Positions 1 to 7,838 of a stretch of DNA of 64,000 nucleotides are shown here, one piece after another. Under the pieces are notes generated by a model, which did not search any database, was not told the origin of the DNA, and saw only the letters and a program-made list of their open reading frames with translations. The stretch comes from Candidatus Nitrosymbiomonas proteolyticus (GTDB lineage: Bacteria > Armatimonadota > Fimbriimonadia > Fimbriimonadales > Fimbriimonadaceae), in NCBI GenBank assembly GCA_017347465.1, contig AP021858.1, positions 744,001-808,000 on the forward strand, written 5' to 3'. The first letter of the stretch is position 1; each line of letters starts with the position of its first letter. A program made the translations under genes and the position numbers.

Positions 1-103
1 GGGGAAAACTCTGTGGAAACGTTTGCATTTGTACAAGTTTGAGACCAGGCGTTTTTAACAGTATTCGACGCGCCCCACTCTTCCACAGCCTTTCCCACCT
101 GGC

Positions 104-856
104 TTACAACAATCCGTGGATTCTGCCGTACTTCATGACGACGGCCTCGGCGAAGTAGAGGGGGTGGATGTTGGGGGGGCGCTCGATGCCAAGCTTCAGC
201 GCGATCGGGATCCACACTTCATCCATGAACTGCATTTGGGCTCGCAAGGGCAGCTCGGGATACCGGTCGCAAAACAGCCTGAGAGCGTCGTATTCCGCGC
301 GGGTCATGCCGCGCAGATCGCCCACCACCGCCTCCAGGGGGTGCTCGTTGATCGCATGGGGAGCGACTCGAAACGTAGGTTCGGGCCGCTTGTCGTAGAC
401 GACGATGGTGCCCGCGACCATATCGCCCAGGCGCTGCGAAGTGGGGCTGGTCACCATCGACAACATCCCGATAAAGTAGGTGCCAGGAAAGAAATCGGCG
501 GGCCGAAGGAGGTTGCGTGCCAAGGCGTTTCCGAAAGTGATCCCGGTTCCGTCCAACTTTCGAACCCTAATCCCCATCATTTTCTTCCCGACCGTTTGGC
601 CGTTCCAGAGCCCCTCGAAGAGGATGAAGAACAGGAATGTGCCGAGGATGGGCAGCATCATGAGGAAGGCTCCCGCAAGCGACCCCACGATGTAGTCGAA
701 TACGGACAGGAACGAGATCAGGAACGTAAGGGTGAAAAGGACAAGCGCCCAGAGAATCAGATCGACCAGGTGGGCGACGGCGCGCGAGCCCAAACCAGCG
801 ATCCGGAACGATACGATGGTTTTTTCGGGGGTCAGGAGTACCAGTTCCTGCGCCAT
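104..856 (-). CDS. RDD family integral membrane protein
   Basis: A 250-residue inner-membrane protein of unknown biochemical role. The RDD domain fills about residues 15-155: the Arg/Asp pair lies in GLGSRAVAHLVDLILW, followed by hydrophobic segments near 30-50, 58-80 and 115-140, and by KMMGIRVRKLDG and LARNLLRPADF. The last 95 residues are soluble and are not part of the usual RDD domain. The gene is divergent from the DUF58 gene with a gap of only 26 nt. RDD and DUF58 proteins often occur together in MoxR-type clusters, so the pair is probably functionally linked, but no MoxR ATPase is visible in the window. Confidence 0.9.
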   Translation of the reverse strand: MAQELVLLTPEKTIVSFRIAGLGSRAVAHLVDLILWALVLFTLTFLISFLSVFDYIVGSLAGAFLMMLPILGTFLFFILFEGLWNGQTVGKKMMGIRVRKLDGTGITFGNALARNLLRPADFFPGTYFIGMLSMVTSPTSQRLGDMVAGTIVVYDKRPEPTFRVAPHAINEHPLEAVVGDLRGMTRAEYDALRLFCDRYPELPLRAQMQFMDEVWIPIALKLGIERPPNIHPLYFAEAVVMKYGRIHGLL

Positions 857-862
857 GATGTC

Positions 863-868
863 ATGCTA
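863..868 (-). promoter_or_regulatory. -10 element (TAGCAT) of the RDD gene, leaderless type
   Basis: TAGCAT read on the minus strand ends 6 nt before the ATG at 856. No Shine-Dalgarno lies in between, so transcription would begin at or within a few bases of the start codon. Confidence 0.5.
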
Positions 869-872
869 CCCT
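867..872 (+). promoter_or_regulatory. -10 element (TACCCT) of the DUF58 gene, leaderless type
   Basis: TACCCT ends 10 nt before the ATG at 883 and overlaps the opposite-strand -10 of the RDD gene by two bases. The two divergent promoters would compete for the same site. Confidence 0.4.
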
Positions 873-882
873 TACCAAGCTG

Positions 883-2190
883 ATGGTTCCGACTCGGCGT
901 TTTTGGCTTCTTGTCGCGATGGGCATTCCCGTTGCGGTCGTCGCTGGTGCAACCGGCGGCCCGCTCTTGCTCATTGCCTACAACGTTGCGCTCGTCGCTA
1001 TCGCTTGGGTGACTGCGCTGATGGGCCCGGATCCGCGCCGACTTTCCGTGGTACGAACGTTCGACCCCGTGCTTTCCGTTAGGGTACCTAACAAAATCAC
1101 CGTGACGATCGAGAACACCGGGGCCGAGCCGATGCAGGGCCTCTTTCGCGACGAGCCTCCCTTGGATCATCAGGCCACGCAAAGGGAAACCCGATTGCGG
1201 GTCGAGCCTGGGCGCGAATCGGTGTTTCAGTATTCGATCACGCCGAACACGCGAGGCAGCGACTTCTTCCGAGGGAGCTTCGTTCGGCTCGACTGCCCGC
1301 TAGGGCTCGTCCGCAAGCAGGCCTACCTCAACACGAGCCAAGTGGTGAGGGTATATCCCAACGTCCTGGCGCTCCGCGAGTTCGACCTTCTCAAGCACAA
1401 GGGAAAGCTCGATCAGATCGGAATCCGGAAGTCGCGAATCAAGGGGTTGGGGACTGAGTTCGAATCGCTGCGGGACTACGCCGAAGGCGACGACTACCGC
1501 AAAATCGACTGGAAGGCCACGGCGCGTCGAGGCAAACTCGTCGTGCGGCAGTTCGAGCAAGAGCGCAACCAACCCGTGATCCTCGTGGTGGACGTGGGGC
1601 GAAAGATGCTTGCCGACGTGAACGGCGTTTCCAAGCTCGACCATGTGCTCGATGCGAGCCTGATGCTGTCCCACGCGGCGATGGTCTCAGGCGATCTGGT
1701 CGGCCTCCTTGTTTATTCGGACACGGTTCGTCGGTACGTCCCTCCCCGAAAGGGCCGCAATCAAGCCGGGGTCATCGTCGATGCGATCCACGACTTGACC
1801 GCGGAACCTCTCGCCAGCAGTCCGCAGCGAGCCTTCTCCTACCTTGGAAGGCGGTGGTCGCGAAGGGCGCTGATCGTTCTTTTCACGGAGGTCGAGGACG
1901 AAGACGACGCCCGAAATCTGACCGCTGGGCTGAGGCAGGCGCTCAGGAGACATCTGACTTTGGTCGTCAGGGTGGCCGATCCGGACCTACTGCGCTCGGC
2001 CGCAGGTAGGGTCGAATCGGAGGAGGACCTCTTTCAAAAAGCGGCATCGCTCCAATTCGTCAACGAAAGACAGAAAGCGGGCTCGCTGCTCGACGCTGGG
2101 GGGTTTCATTCCCTCGAAACGGAGCCTCAAGACCTCGCGGCGGCGCTCGTTTCGTTCTACTTCCAGGTCAAGGAGCGCTCCCTGCTCTGA
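883..2190 (+). CDS. DUF58 domain protein (vWA-like, MoxR-associated)
   Basis: A 435-residue protein with two hydrophobic segments at residues 7-45 and a cytoplasmic or surface body. The DUF58 signature YAEGDDYRKIDWKATAR lies near residue 200 and is followed by a von Willebrand A-like strand with VILVVDVGRKM. DUF58 proteins are usually partners of MoxR AAA ATPases in envelope or stress modules; the exact job is unknown. The start is the first ATG after the divergent promoter. FadD follows 47 nt downstream on the same strand. Confidence 0.92.
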   Translation: MVPTRRFWLLVAMGIPVAVVAGATGGPLLLIAYNVALVAIAWVTALMGPDPRRLSVVRTFDPVLSVRVPNKITVTIENTGAEPMQGLFRDEPPLDHQATQRETRLRVEPGRESVFQYSITPNTRGSDFFRGSFVRLDCPLGLVRKQAYLNTSQVVRVYPNVLALREFDLLKHKGKLDQIGIRKSRIKGLGTEFESLRDYAEGDDYRKIDWKATARRGKLVVRQFEQERNQPVILVVDVGRKMLADVNGVSKLDHVLDASLMLSHAAMVSGDLVGLLVYSDTVRRYVPPRKGRNQAGVIVDAIHDLTAEPLASSPQRAFSYLGRRWSRRALIVLFTEVEDEDDARNLTAGLRQALRRHLTLVVRVADPDLLRSAAGRVESEEDLFQKAASLQFVNERQKAGSLLDAGGFHSLETEPQDLAAALVSFYFQVKERSLL

Positions 2191-2237
2191 ACGACGCACA
2201 AGGAACCCGCGAAACGGCCGCGAATTACTGCAAGACC

Positions 2238-3968
2238 ATGGCGAGCGAAGACCGAAACGAGACGATGGCGCGGATGTTCGTGGCCTCTTGCGCCGCGTAC
2301 GCCTCCAAGCCCGCGATGCTCTGGGCCAAGAACGGCGAATTCGTCCCGCTAACCTACGCGGAGCTGCACGAAAGGGTCCGGCGCTTTGCCGCCGTGCTCC
2401 GCGAAAGGGGCCTTAGGAAGGGCTCAACCATCGCTCTGCAGAGCGAGAACTGCCCGGAGTGGGCTTGGCTCGACTGGGCATGCCAATGCCTTGGGGTCGT
2501 CCTTGTTCCCATTTATCCAACCCTCCCGTCCGACGTCTCGAAGTACATCGTCCAAGACTCCGGCGCGAGCTGGGTCGTCGTCAGCGGCAAGGAGCAACAG
2601 GCGAAGCACGCCGACGGTTCGGTTCCGGTGGTATTGCTGAACTCGGTCGAGGGCTCGATCTCCCACCAAGCCGAGCAGGCGGAGCCGATGCCGATCGAGG
2701 AGTTTCAGGCTGCGGTCGACCAAGTGGAGCCATTGGATACGTGTACGATTATCTACACAAGTGGCACAACAGGGCCGCCCAAGGGCGCCGTCTTGCCCCA
2801 CCAAGCGCCCGCCTCGGTTCTGACCCAAATCCCCCGGCACCTTCCGATCGATCACAACGATGTGTTTCTCTCGTTCCTTCCGATGTCCCATGTTTTCGAG
2901 AGGATTGCTGGCCAGTTCTTGCCCATTTCATGCGGGGCGACAGTGGGCTACGCGGGCAGCTTGATGAGCTTGGCGGGGGACATTCAGAAGGTGCGCCCGA
3001 CGATCATGCTTTGCGTCCCGAGGTTTCTCGAAGCCACGATGGATCGGATCGTCGATGCGACGAAGAGGTACCCACGAGTTCGCAAGTTGCTCTTCGACCT
3101 CGCGCTCGCGCAGGGAGTCCGGAAGGCGCGCGGCCAGATCGCTCCCCTTGCCGGCGTGCTCGATCGGTTGGTGGGCAAGAAGGTTCGCGAGCGATTCGGG
3201 GGGCGCTTGAGGTTCTTCGTTTCAGGGGGGGCGGCCCTTGCCCCGCACGTCGCCGAGTTCTATATGGCGCTAGGTCTGAAGGTGCTGCAGGGTTATGGAC
3301 TCACCGAAACCACGGCGGCCTCGACGGTCAACCACCCCGAAAGGAGCAAGTATTGGACGGTGGGCGAACCGATCCCAGGAGTCGAGATCAAGACAGCGGA
3401 AGATGGGGAAATCCTCATTCGCGGCAAGAGCGTGATGACCGGTTACCACAACCTCGCCGAAGCCACCCGAGAGGCCATTGACTCGGAAGGGTGGTTTCAC
3501 ACGGGAGACATCGGCGAATGGGAGGGAGCCCACCTCAAGATCACCGACCGAAAGAAGGACATTCTCGTTCTGGCCAACGGGAAAAACGTTGCCCCCCAGC
3601 CCATCGAAAACAGGTTGAAGGAGAGCGAATGGATCGCTGAAGCGGTGCTGTTCGGCGACGGCGCGGAGTACGTCTTTGGGCTGATCGTTCCCAACTTCGA
3701 AAGGCTGCGGGCGCACCTCGAGACTCTTGGGATTCGCCCCCCGACCGACGAGGACCTCGTGGCGTCCGAGAAAGTCCGGGAGCTCATCAAGGCGGCGGTG
3801 CAGCACGTCAATTCGGAAAGCGCGGACTTCGAGAAGGTCAAAAAGCACGCGCTCGTGGCGGCCCGTTTTACAGTCGAGTCCGGCGATCTAACTCCCACTC
3901 TCAAGGTTCGCCGGAAGGTCGTTCGGGAAAAGTACGCCGATCTGCTGTCGACCTTGCGCAAGCCCTGA
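2238..3968 (+). CDS. Long-chain acyl-CoA synthetase (AMP-forming)
   Basis: A 576-residue member of the ANL superfamily that activates a fatty acid to acyl-AMP and then acyl-CoA. The P-loop-like motif YTSGTTGPPKGA lies near residue 175, the adenine-binding GYGLTETTA near 352, and the hinge region GWFHTGDIG with the following DRKKD near 420-440; the C-terminal catalytic Lys region is present. It has full length for FadD15-type synthetases. It follows the DUF58 gene by 47 nt and has no clear Shine-Dalgarno, so co-transcription is possible. The chain-length preference cannot be read from the sequence. Confidence 0.95.
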   Translation: MASEDRNETMARMFVASCAAYASKPAMLWAKNGEFVPLTYAELHERVRRFAAVLRERGLRKGSTIALQSENCPEWAWLDWACQCLGVVLVPIYPTLPSDVSKYIVQDSGASWVVVSGKEQQAKHADGSVPVVLLNSVEGSISHQAEQAEPMPIEEFQAAVDQVEPLDTCTIIYTSGTTGPPKGAVLPHQAPASVLTQIPRHLPIDHNDVFLSFLPMSHVFERIAGQFLPISCGATVGYAGSLMSLAGDIQKVRPTIMLCVPRFLEATMDRIVDATKRYPRVRKLLFDLALAQGVRKARGQIAPLAGVLDRLVGKKVRERFGGRLRFFVSGGAALAPHVAEFYMALGLKVLQGYGLTETTAASTVNHPERSKYWTVGEPIPGVEIKTAEDGEILIRGKSVMTGYHNLAEATREAIDSEGWFHTGDIGEWEGAHLKITDRKKDILVLANGKNVAPQPIENRLKESEWIAEAVLFGDGAEYVFGLIVPNFERLRAHLETLGIRPPTDEDLVASEKVRELIKAAVQHVNSESADFEKVKKHALVAARFTVESGDLTPTLKVRRKVVREKYADLLSTLRKP

Positions 3969-4071
3969 CGGTGTCCCTCTCACTCGTAGGAAGATCGGCC
4001 GTTCCCGCTCCTATCGCCGATTGGTGACGGGCTGGGACCCCTTACACGCAGGGAGATCAGGCTGCGTAATG

Positions 4072-4077
4072 TAACAT
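4072..4077 (+). promoter_or_regulatory. -10 element (TAACAT) of the site-2 protease gene
   Basis: TAACAT ends 11 nt before the ATG at 4089 and no Shine-Dalgarno follows. It sits at the end of an imperfect inverted repeat (ACGCAG at 4045-4050 with CTGCGT at 4061-4066). Confidence 0.4.
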
Positions 4078-4088
4078 GGGACAACCTC

Positions 4089-5192
4089 ATGAAATGGTCG
4101 TGGAGAGTCGCGAGGATTGCTGGGATCGACGTGTTCATACACGCGACGTTCTTCTTGCTGCTGGGTTGGATCGGGTTCGTTCACTACCTCGATCGGAACA
4201 GTATCGTGGATGCGGTCGTAGGCGCGGGGTTCCTTTTGGCTCTCTTCACGGTGGTGGTCCTTCATGAGTTCGGCCACGCGTTCGCTGCGCGGCTCTATGG
4301 GATTCAAACCAAGAACATAACGCTGTACCCCATTGGGGGCGTAGCGAGGCTCGAGCGGATTCCCGAAAAGCCGGCCCAAGAGTTGGTCGTCGCGCTGGCG
4401 GGTCCCGCCGTCAACCTCGTCATTGGGTTGATCTTGGCGGGGGTGTTGTTGCTCCTCGGCGGAATCCAGCCCATCGAGAGCCTAACGGCGACGGAGGGCC
4501 CGTTCCTCGAACGGTTGCTCGTGGTCAACCTCTTCCTCGCGGTCTTCAACATGGTCCCAGCCTTTCCTATGGACGGCGGCAGGGTCCTTCGGGCGCTGCT
4601 TGCGATGCGAATGACCTATCCGTCCGCTACCCGCCTGGCCGCGACGATCGGGCAAGGCATGGCGCTGCTGTTTGGGTTCGTGGGGCTGTTCGTCAACCCA
4701 TTCTTGATTCTGATCGCGGTGTTCGTGTGGGTTGGCGCCGAGCAAGAGGCGGCGATGGTCCGCTTGCGATCGGCGCTTGCAGGCGTTCGAGTCGCCGATG
4801 TGATGGTGCGTAGGTTCCAGGTGTTGGGTCCCAACGACCCCATCGCGACCGCCTCGCGAGCGATCCTCGACGGGTTTCAAACGGACTTTCCGGTGATTGA
4901 GAACGGCGGACTGGTCGGGGTCCTTTGTAAGAACGACCTTCTCGATGCTCTGGCTCGCAACCAACAGGGGACCATCGTGCGGGACGTGATGCGCTCGCGT
5001 TTTCACTTCGCCGCCCCTCAGCAATTGGTCGAGCAAGCGTTGCAGGCCGTGCAAGGCGCTGAGTGCCCGGTGATCCCCGTGCTGGATGGGCCAGCCCTCG
5101 TCGGCATTCTGACGGCGGAAAATCTGGGCGAGTTCTTGGCGTTTCAATCGAACCAGGCCGTGCCTCCTCAAAGGCCCTCGTTCGACGTCTGA
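4089..5192 (+). CDS. Site-2 protease (M50) with C-terminal CBS pair
   Basis: A 367-residue intramembrane zinc metalloprotease. The zinc motif HEFGH lies near residue 60 in the second hydrophobic segment. The third ligand is in the conserved NMVPAFPMDGG motif near 155-165, so all catalytic residues are present. Residues about 230-350 form two CBS modules (AAVMV-like VADVMVRRF and IVRDVMRSRF), which bind adenine nucleotides and may gate activity. This is the SpoIVFB-like class. The substrate is not evident from neighbours. Its stop lies 3 nt from the selD stop, so the two genes converge end to end. Confidence 0.93.
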   Translation: MKWSWRVARIAGIDVFIHATFFLLLGWIGFVHYLDRNSIVDAVVGAGFLLALFTVVVLHEFGHAFAARLYGIQTKNITLYPIGGVARLERIPEKPAQELVVALAGPAVNLVIGLILAGVLLLLGGIQPIESLTATEGPFLERLLVVNLFLAVFNMVPAFPMDGGRVLRALLAMRMTYPSATRLAATIGQGMALLFGFVGLFVNPFLILIAVFVWVGAEQEAAMVRLRSALAGVRVADVMVRRFQVLGPNDPIATASRAILDGFQTDFPVIENGGLVGVLCKNDLLDALARNQQGTIVRDVMRSRFHFAAPQQLVEQALQAVQGAECPVIPVLDGPALVGILTAENLGEFLAFQSNQAVPPQRPSFDV

Positions 5193-5195
5193 GCC

Positions 5196-6188
5196 TCAGC
5201 CGACGTGAATCGCCACCTCTCCCGAGGCGACGACGCGCCCGATCTTTGCGTGCCCCTCGATCGGGGTCTTGCTGAAGAGCGCGAGTCCGCCGCTTGTCTG
5301 GGGGTCGACGACGACGTGCTGGAGCCATTCGGGGACAGGGCCGCCCCAGCGAAGGAACGGCTCGACGAACTCGAGATTCCGGGATGCGCCTCCGGTCAGA
5401 CAGCCAAGTCCAACCAGGCGCTCGACTCCGGGCAGAACCGGGAGGGATTGAGAATCGACTTCAAGGACGACACCCGATTCTCTCGCCACATGCAGCAAAT
5501 GCCCCAGCAACCCAAATCCGGTGATGTCCGTGGCGCATCGAACCCCTGCCCGAACACCAGCCTCGCACGCGGCGGCGTTGAGTTGGCTCATCGACTCCGT
5601 GGCAAGGGCGATCTCCTCAGCAGATGCGAGGCCGTTTTTTAGGGCGGTCGATACGATTCCAGTTCCAAGCGGCTTGGCCAGATAGATGTCGTCGCCAGGT
5701 TCGGCCGAAGTGTTGACGAACATCTTGCAAGGATCGACGACTCCGGTAACGGCCAGGCCAAACTTGGGTTCCGAGTCCTCAACGCTATGCCCGCCCACAA
5801 GGACTGCGCCCGACTCGATAACCTTGTCGTGCGCCCCCAAGAGGACGTTCGCCCATACGTCGGCAGGAGCGGCTTGGGGATCGAAACAAGCGATATTGAG
5901 CGCGGTGATCGGCCTTCCGCCCATTGCATAAACGTCGCTCAAGGCGTTCGCGGCGGCGATCGCGCCAAAGGCGTAGGGGTCATCGACGACAGGCGTGAAG
6001 AAGTCGACCGTCTGAACCAGGGCTTGGCTTTCAGACAGCCGGAACACGCCCGCGTCGTCGCGCGTTGCGAACCCCACGAGGACGTCGGGGTGGGCGGATT
6101 TAGGGAGGAGTCGGAGCACGTCCGACAACTGGGCGGGGCCCAGTTTCGCCGCTCAACCCGCGCATCGAACCATTTGCGTCAGTCGCAC
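5196..6188 (-). CDS. selD: Selenide, water dikinase, selenocysteine-containing
   Basis: SelD makes selenophosphate from selenide and ATP for tRNA-Sec synthesis. Without readthrough the frame appears to begin at a TTG at 6128 and lacks the catalytic N-terminus. Extending upstream in frame gives MRLTQMVRCAG-U-AAKLGPAQL with UGA at 6153-6155. This matches the family pattern RLTxxxxxxG(C/U)xxK: the UGA falls on the catalytic Cys/Sec (residue 12) and Lys15 is the partner lysine. The GTG start at 6188, 10 nt after the amidase stop, gives 330 residues, close to the family's usual 340-350. The ATP-binding and DVYAMGG metal-binding regions follow. SelB is encoded at 35.1 kb. Confidence 0.9.
6127..6145 (-). 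promoter_or_regulatory. Candidate bacterial SECIS hairpin in selD
   Basis: Seven nucleotides after the UGA (6153-6155, minus strand) the mRNA can form a perfect 8-bp stem, AACUGGGC with GCCCAGUU, around a CCC loop. The loop is about 16-18 nt past the UGA, where bacterial SECIS loops are found. The loop lacks the G common in E. coli-type elements. Confidence 0.55.
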
Positions 6189-6198
6189 GCGGGCGAGT

Positions 6199-6822
6199 TT
6201 ACTTCCCTCGGGTCTTGAGTGCGAGCGACCATCGATCGCGAAGCTTGGCGACCTCCGGATACAGGTTCTTACCTGGGCATGAAGTCTGCGCGAAGTCCTT
6301 GTGAGCCCCTATGTGCTCGGGTCGGACGCCGTACTTCTCGGCCAGATACATGACCATCGCGTCGAGCGCGCGAATCTGCCCTGCCGTCGGCTCTTCGACT
6401 TCAAAGTTGCCCTCAAGGACGATGAGCAGATGCCCCGCGGGGTCGTATTCGGTGTTCGTATCGCCGGCGAGCGAGGGATCTCGTGCCTCGGCGATCTGCC
6501 CGTGGATGTCGATGTACCAGTGGTAGGGGATATCGGGCCAAGGCGGCTTGGTTTGGCCGCTTGCGAGTTTATCTTCGCGCTGAGAGAACGCTTGGAGCCC
6601 CTGCAGTTTGTCGATGAGCGAGCGTTCGCGATTCGATCCCACGCCCGCATGATGGATCGTGATTCGGAAGGGCTTGTGCTCGCGCCAGGGAGGTACCGGC
6701 GGCTTGGCCCCCCACTGCTCGCGGGTGAGCATCTGCGGGCGAGGGTAGGGGTCAGATTGTCCGTGGGGGGCGCACAACCAAGTGGGCGCCAGTGACACAA
6801 CGAATAACGTCAGACTCTTCAT
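6199..6822 (-). CDS. Secreted N-acetylmuramoyl-L-alanine amidase (Amidase_2/PGRP)
   Basis: A 207-residue zinc amidase that cleaves the bond between muramic acid and the peptide stem. Residues 1-20 are a signal peptide. The amidase_2 domain covers about 35-195: ITIHHAG carries the first zinc His, the tyrosine-bearing DIPYHWYID follows, and IGAHKDFAQTSCPG carries the second His and the Cys ligand. It is therefore expected to be active outside the membrane. It lies between the nuclease gene (8 nt upstream) and selD (10 nt downstream), with GAGG 9 nt before the ATG, so all are likely one transcript. Confidence 0.92.
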   Translation of the reverse strand: MKSLTLFVVSLAPTWLCAPHGQSDPYPRPQMLTREQWGAKPPVPPWREHKPFRITIHHAGVGSNRERSLIDKLQGLQAFSQREDKLASGQTKPPWPDIPYHWYIDIHGQIAEARDPSLAGDTNTEYDPAGHLLIVLEGNFEVEEPTAGQIRALDAMVMYLAEKYGVRPEHIGAHKDFAQTSCPGKNLYPEVAKLRDRWSLALKTRGK

Positions 6823-6830
6823 TGCGGACC

Positions 6831-7838
6831 TCAGGTCGATTCGAACCCCTTCGATTGGGGGTGGTATTCACACAGCCGAAAGTTGCAGGCCTTGCAGCGG
6901 CCCCTCGCGACGCCGGTCGGCGGAAAAGCTTCGAGCAACGAGCACCTTCGCTCCTTGACCTGGGCCAGGCGTTCGTTCAGCAAGGCATATCGCTTGCGCC
7001 AGCGATCCTTCAGGCGGTCCAGGCGTTGCGGATCGACGCGAGCCTCATGAATGCACTGGCTCGCCGCCTCAGCGTTGATCGGTACCCCAAGCCAAACGCC
7101 CACGAGCCGCGTGCTCTCTGGCTCCGAATTCCATGCGTGCTGCGCATAGAAGGCGTAGGTGTGCAACTGATCGAGGGCGTCGTTTTCGGCTCGCTCACTC
7201 ATCCGGCCCGTCTTCCATTCGAACACCAGCGTCTCCTCAGGCGCGGTGATCGCGAAGTCGTACTTGGCATAGACGGGAATGCCCTCCCACTCGAACCAAG
7301 GCGCGGCGCTCCGAGGAGGGGGGCGCCAGGTATCGGTGGCGTAGCCCGCGAGCCGCTCCATAAGGCCGGAAGCGCGAAAGACCTCGATGAGTTCGTTGCA
7401 CCTCTTTCGAGCCCCTTCCCAATCCTCTTGGGTAGGGTACTCGCCGTAGAAGACGTTTTCGAGCGGTTGACGAGCGAATCTGACTCCGCCATCGCCGTCC
7501 TTCGGTGGCCTTTCGCCCGGAGTCCGATAGTGCTCGATGAAGACCTCCGTCCAGGTCTCGTACTCTTCCAGGATACGCTCGACCCCTTTCTCCCAATTCT
7601 CGGGCCATTCCCGCTTGTCGTAGTATCTCCGGATGGCTTCGGTGATGACGTCGTCGACGACCTGCCCGACCAAGAGGCTCCACTTCATAAGGGCGCGCTG
7701 AAACCAGGCCTCTCGTTTCACCGGTTGCGAAAGCTCGATCCAAAGGTAATGCAATGCGTACTGCCGTTCGCACTCATCGAACGTACCGATGCTCGTCTTG
7801 GACAGGTTGGGCGAGGGCGGGTAAGAGGTCTCGGCCAT
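6831..7838 (-). CDS. RecB/Cas4-family PD-(D/E)XK nuclease
   Basis: A 335-residue predicted DNA exonuclease-like protein. The N-terminus LSKTSIGTFDECERQYALHY matches the RecB-nuclease entry motif with its first Cys. The catalytic core is YDFAI followed by VFEWKTGR (Asp then Glu-x-Lys) near residue 220-240. The C-terminus has CKACNFRLCEY, giving a four-cysteine set suited to an iron-sulfur cluster as in AddB and Cas4. The ATG at 7838 overlaps the upstream stop as TGATG, which decides the start and implies translational coupling. No CRISPR genes are present, so a repair role is more likely. Confidence 0.85.
   Translation of the reverse strand: MAETSYPPSPNLSKTSIGTFDECERQYALHYLWIELSQPVKREAWFQRALMKWSLLVGQVVDDVITEAIRRYYDKREWPENWEKGVERILEEYETWTEVFIEHYRTPGERPPKDGDGGVRFARQPLENVFYGEYPTQEDWEGARKRCNELIEVFRASGLMERLAGYATDTWRPPPRSAAPWFEWEGIPVYAKYDFAITAPEETLVFEWKTGRMSERAENDALDQLHTYAFYAQHAWNSEPESTRLVGVWLGVPINAEAASQCIHEARVDPQRLDRLKDRWRKRYALLNERLAQVKERRCSLLEAFPPTGVARGRCKACNFRLCEYHPQSKGFEST

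Noticed and set aside
5196-6128. SelD as a 310-residue protein starting at TTG 6128
   Set aside because: It would lack the catalytic residue and the conserved RLTQ start. The upstream frame restores both if UGA is read as Sec.
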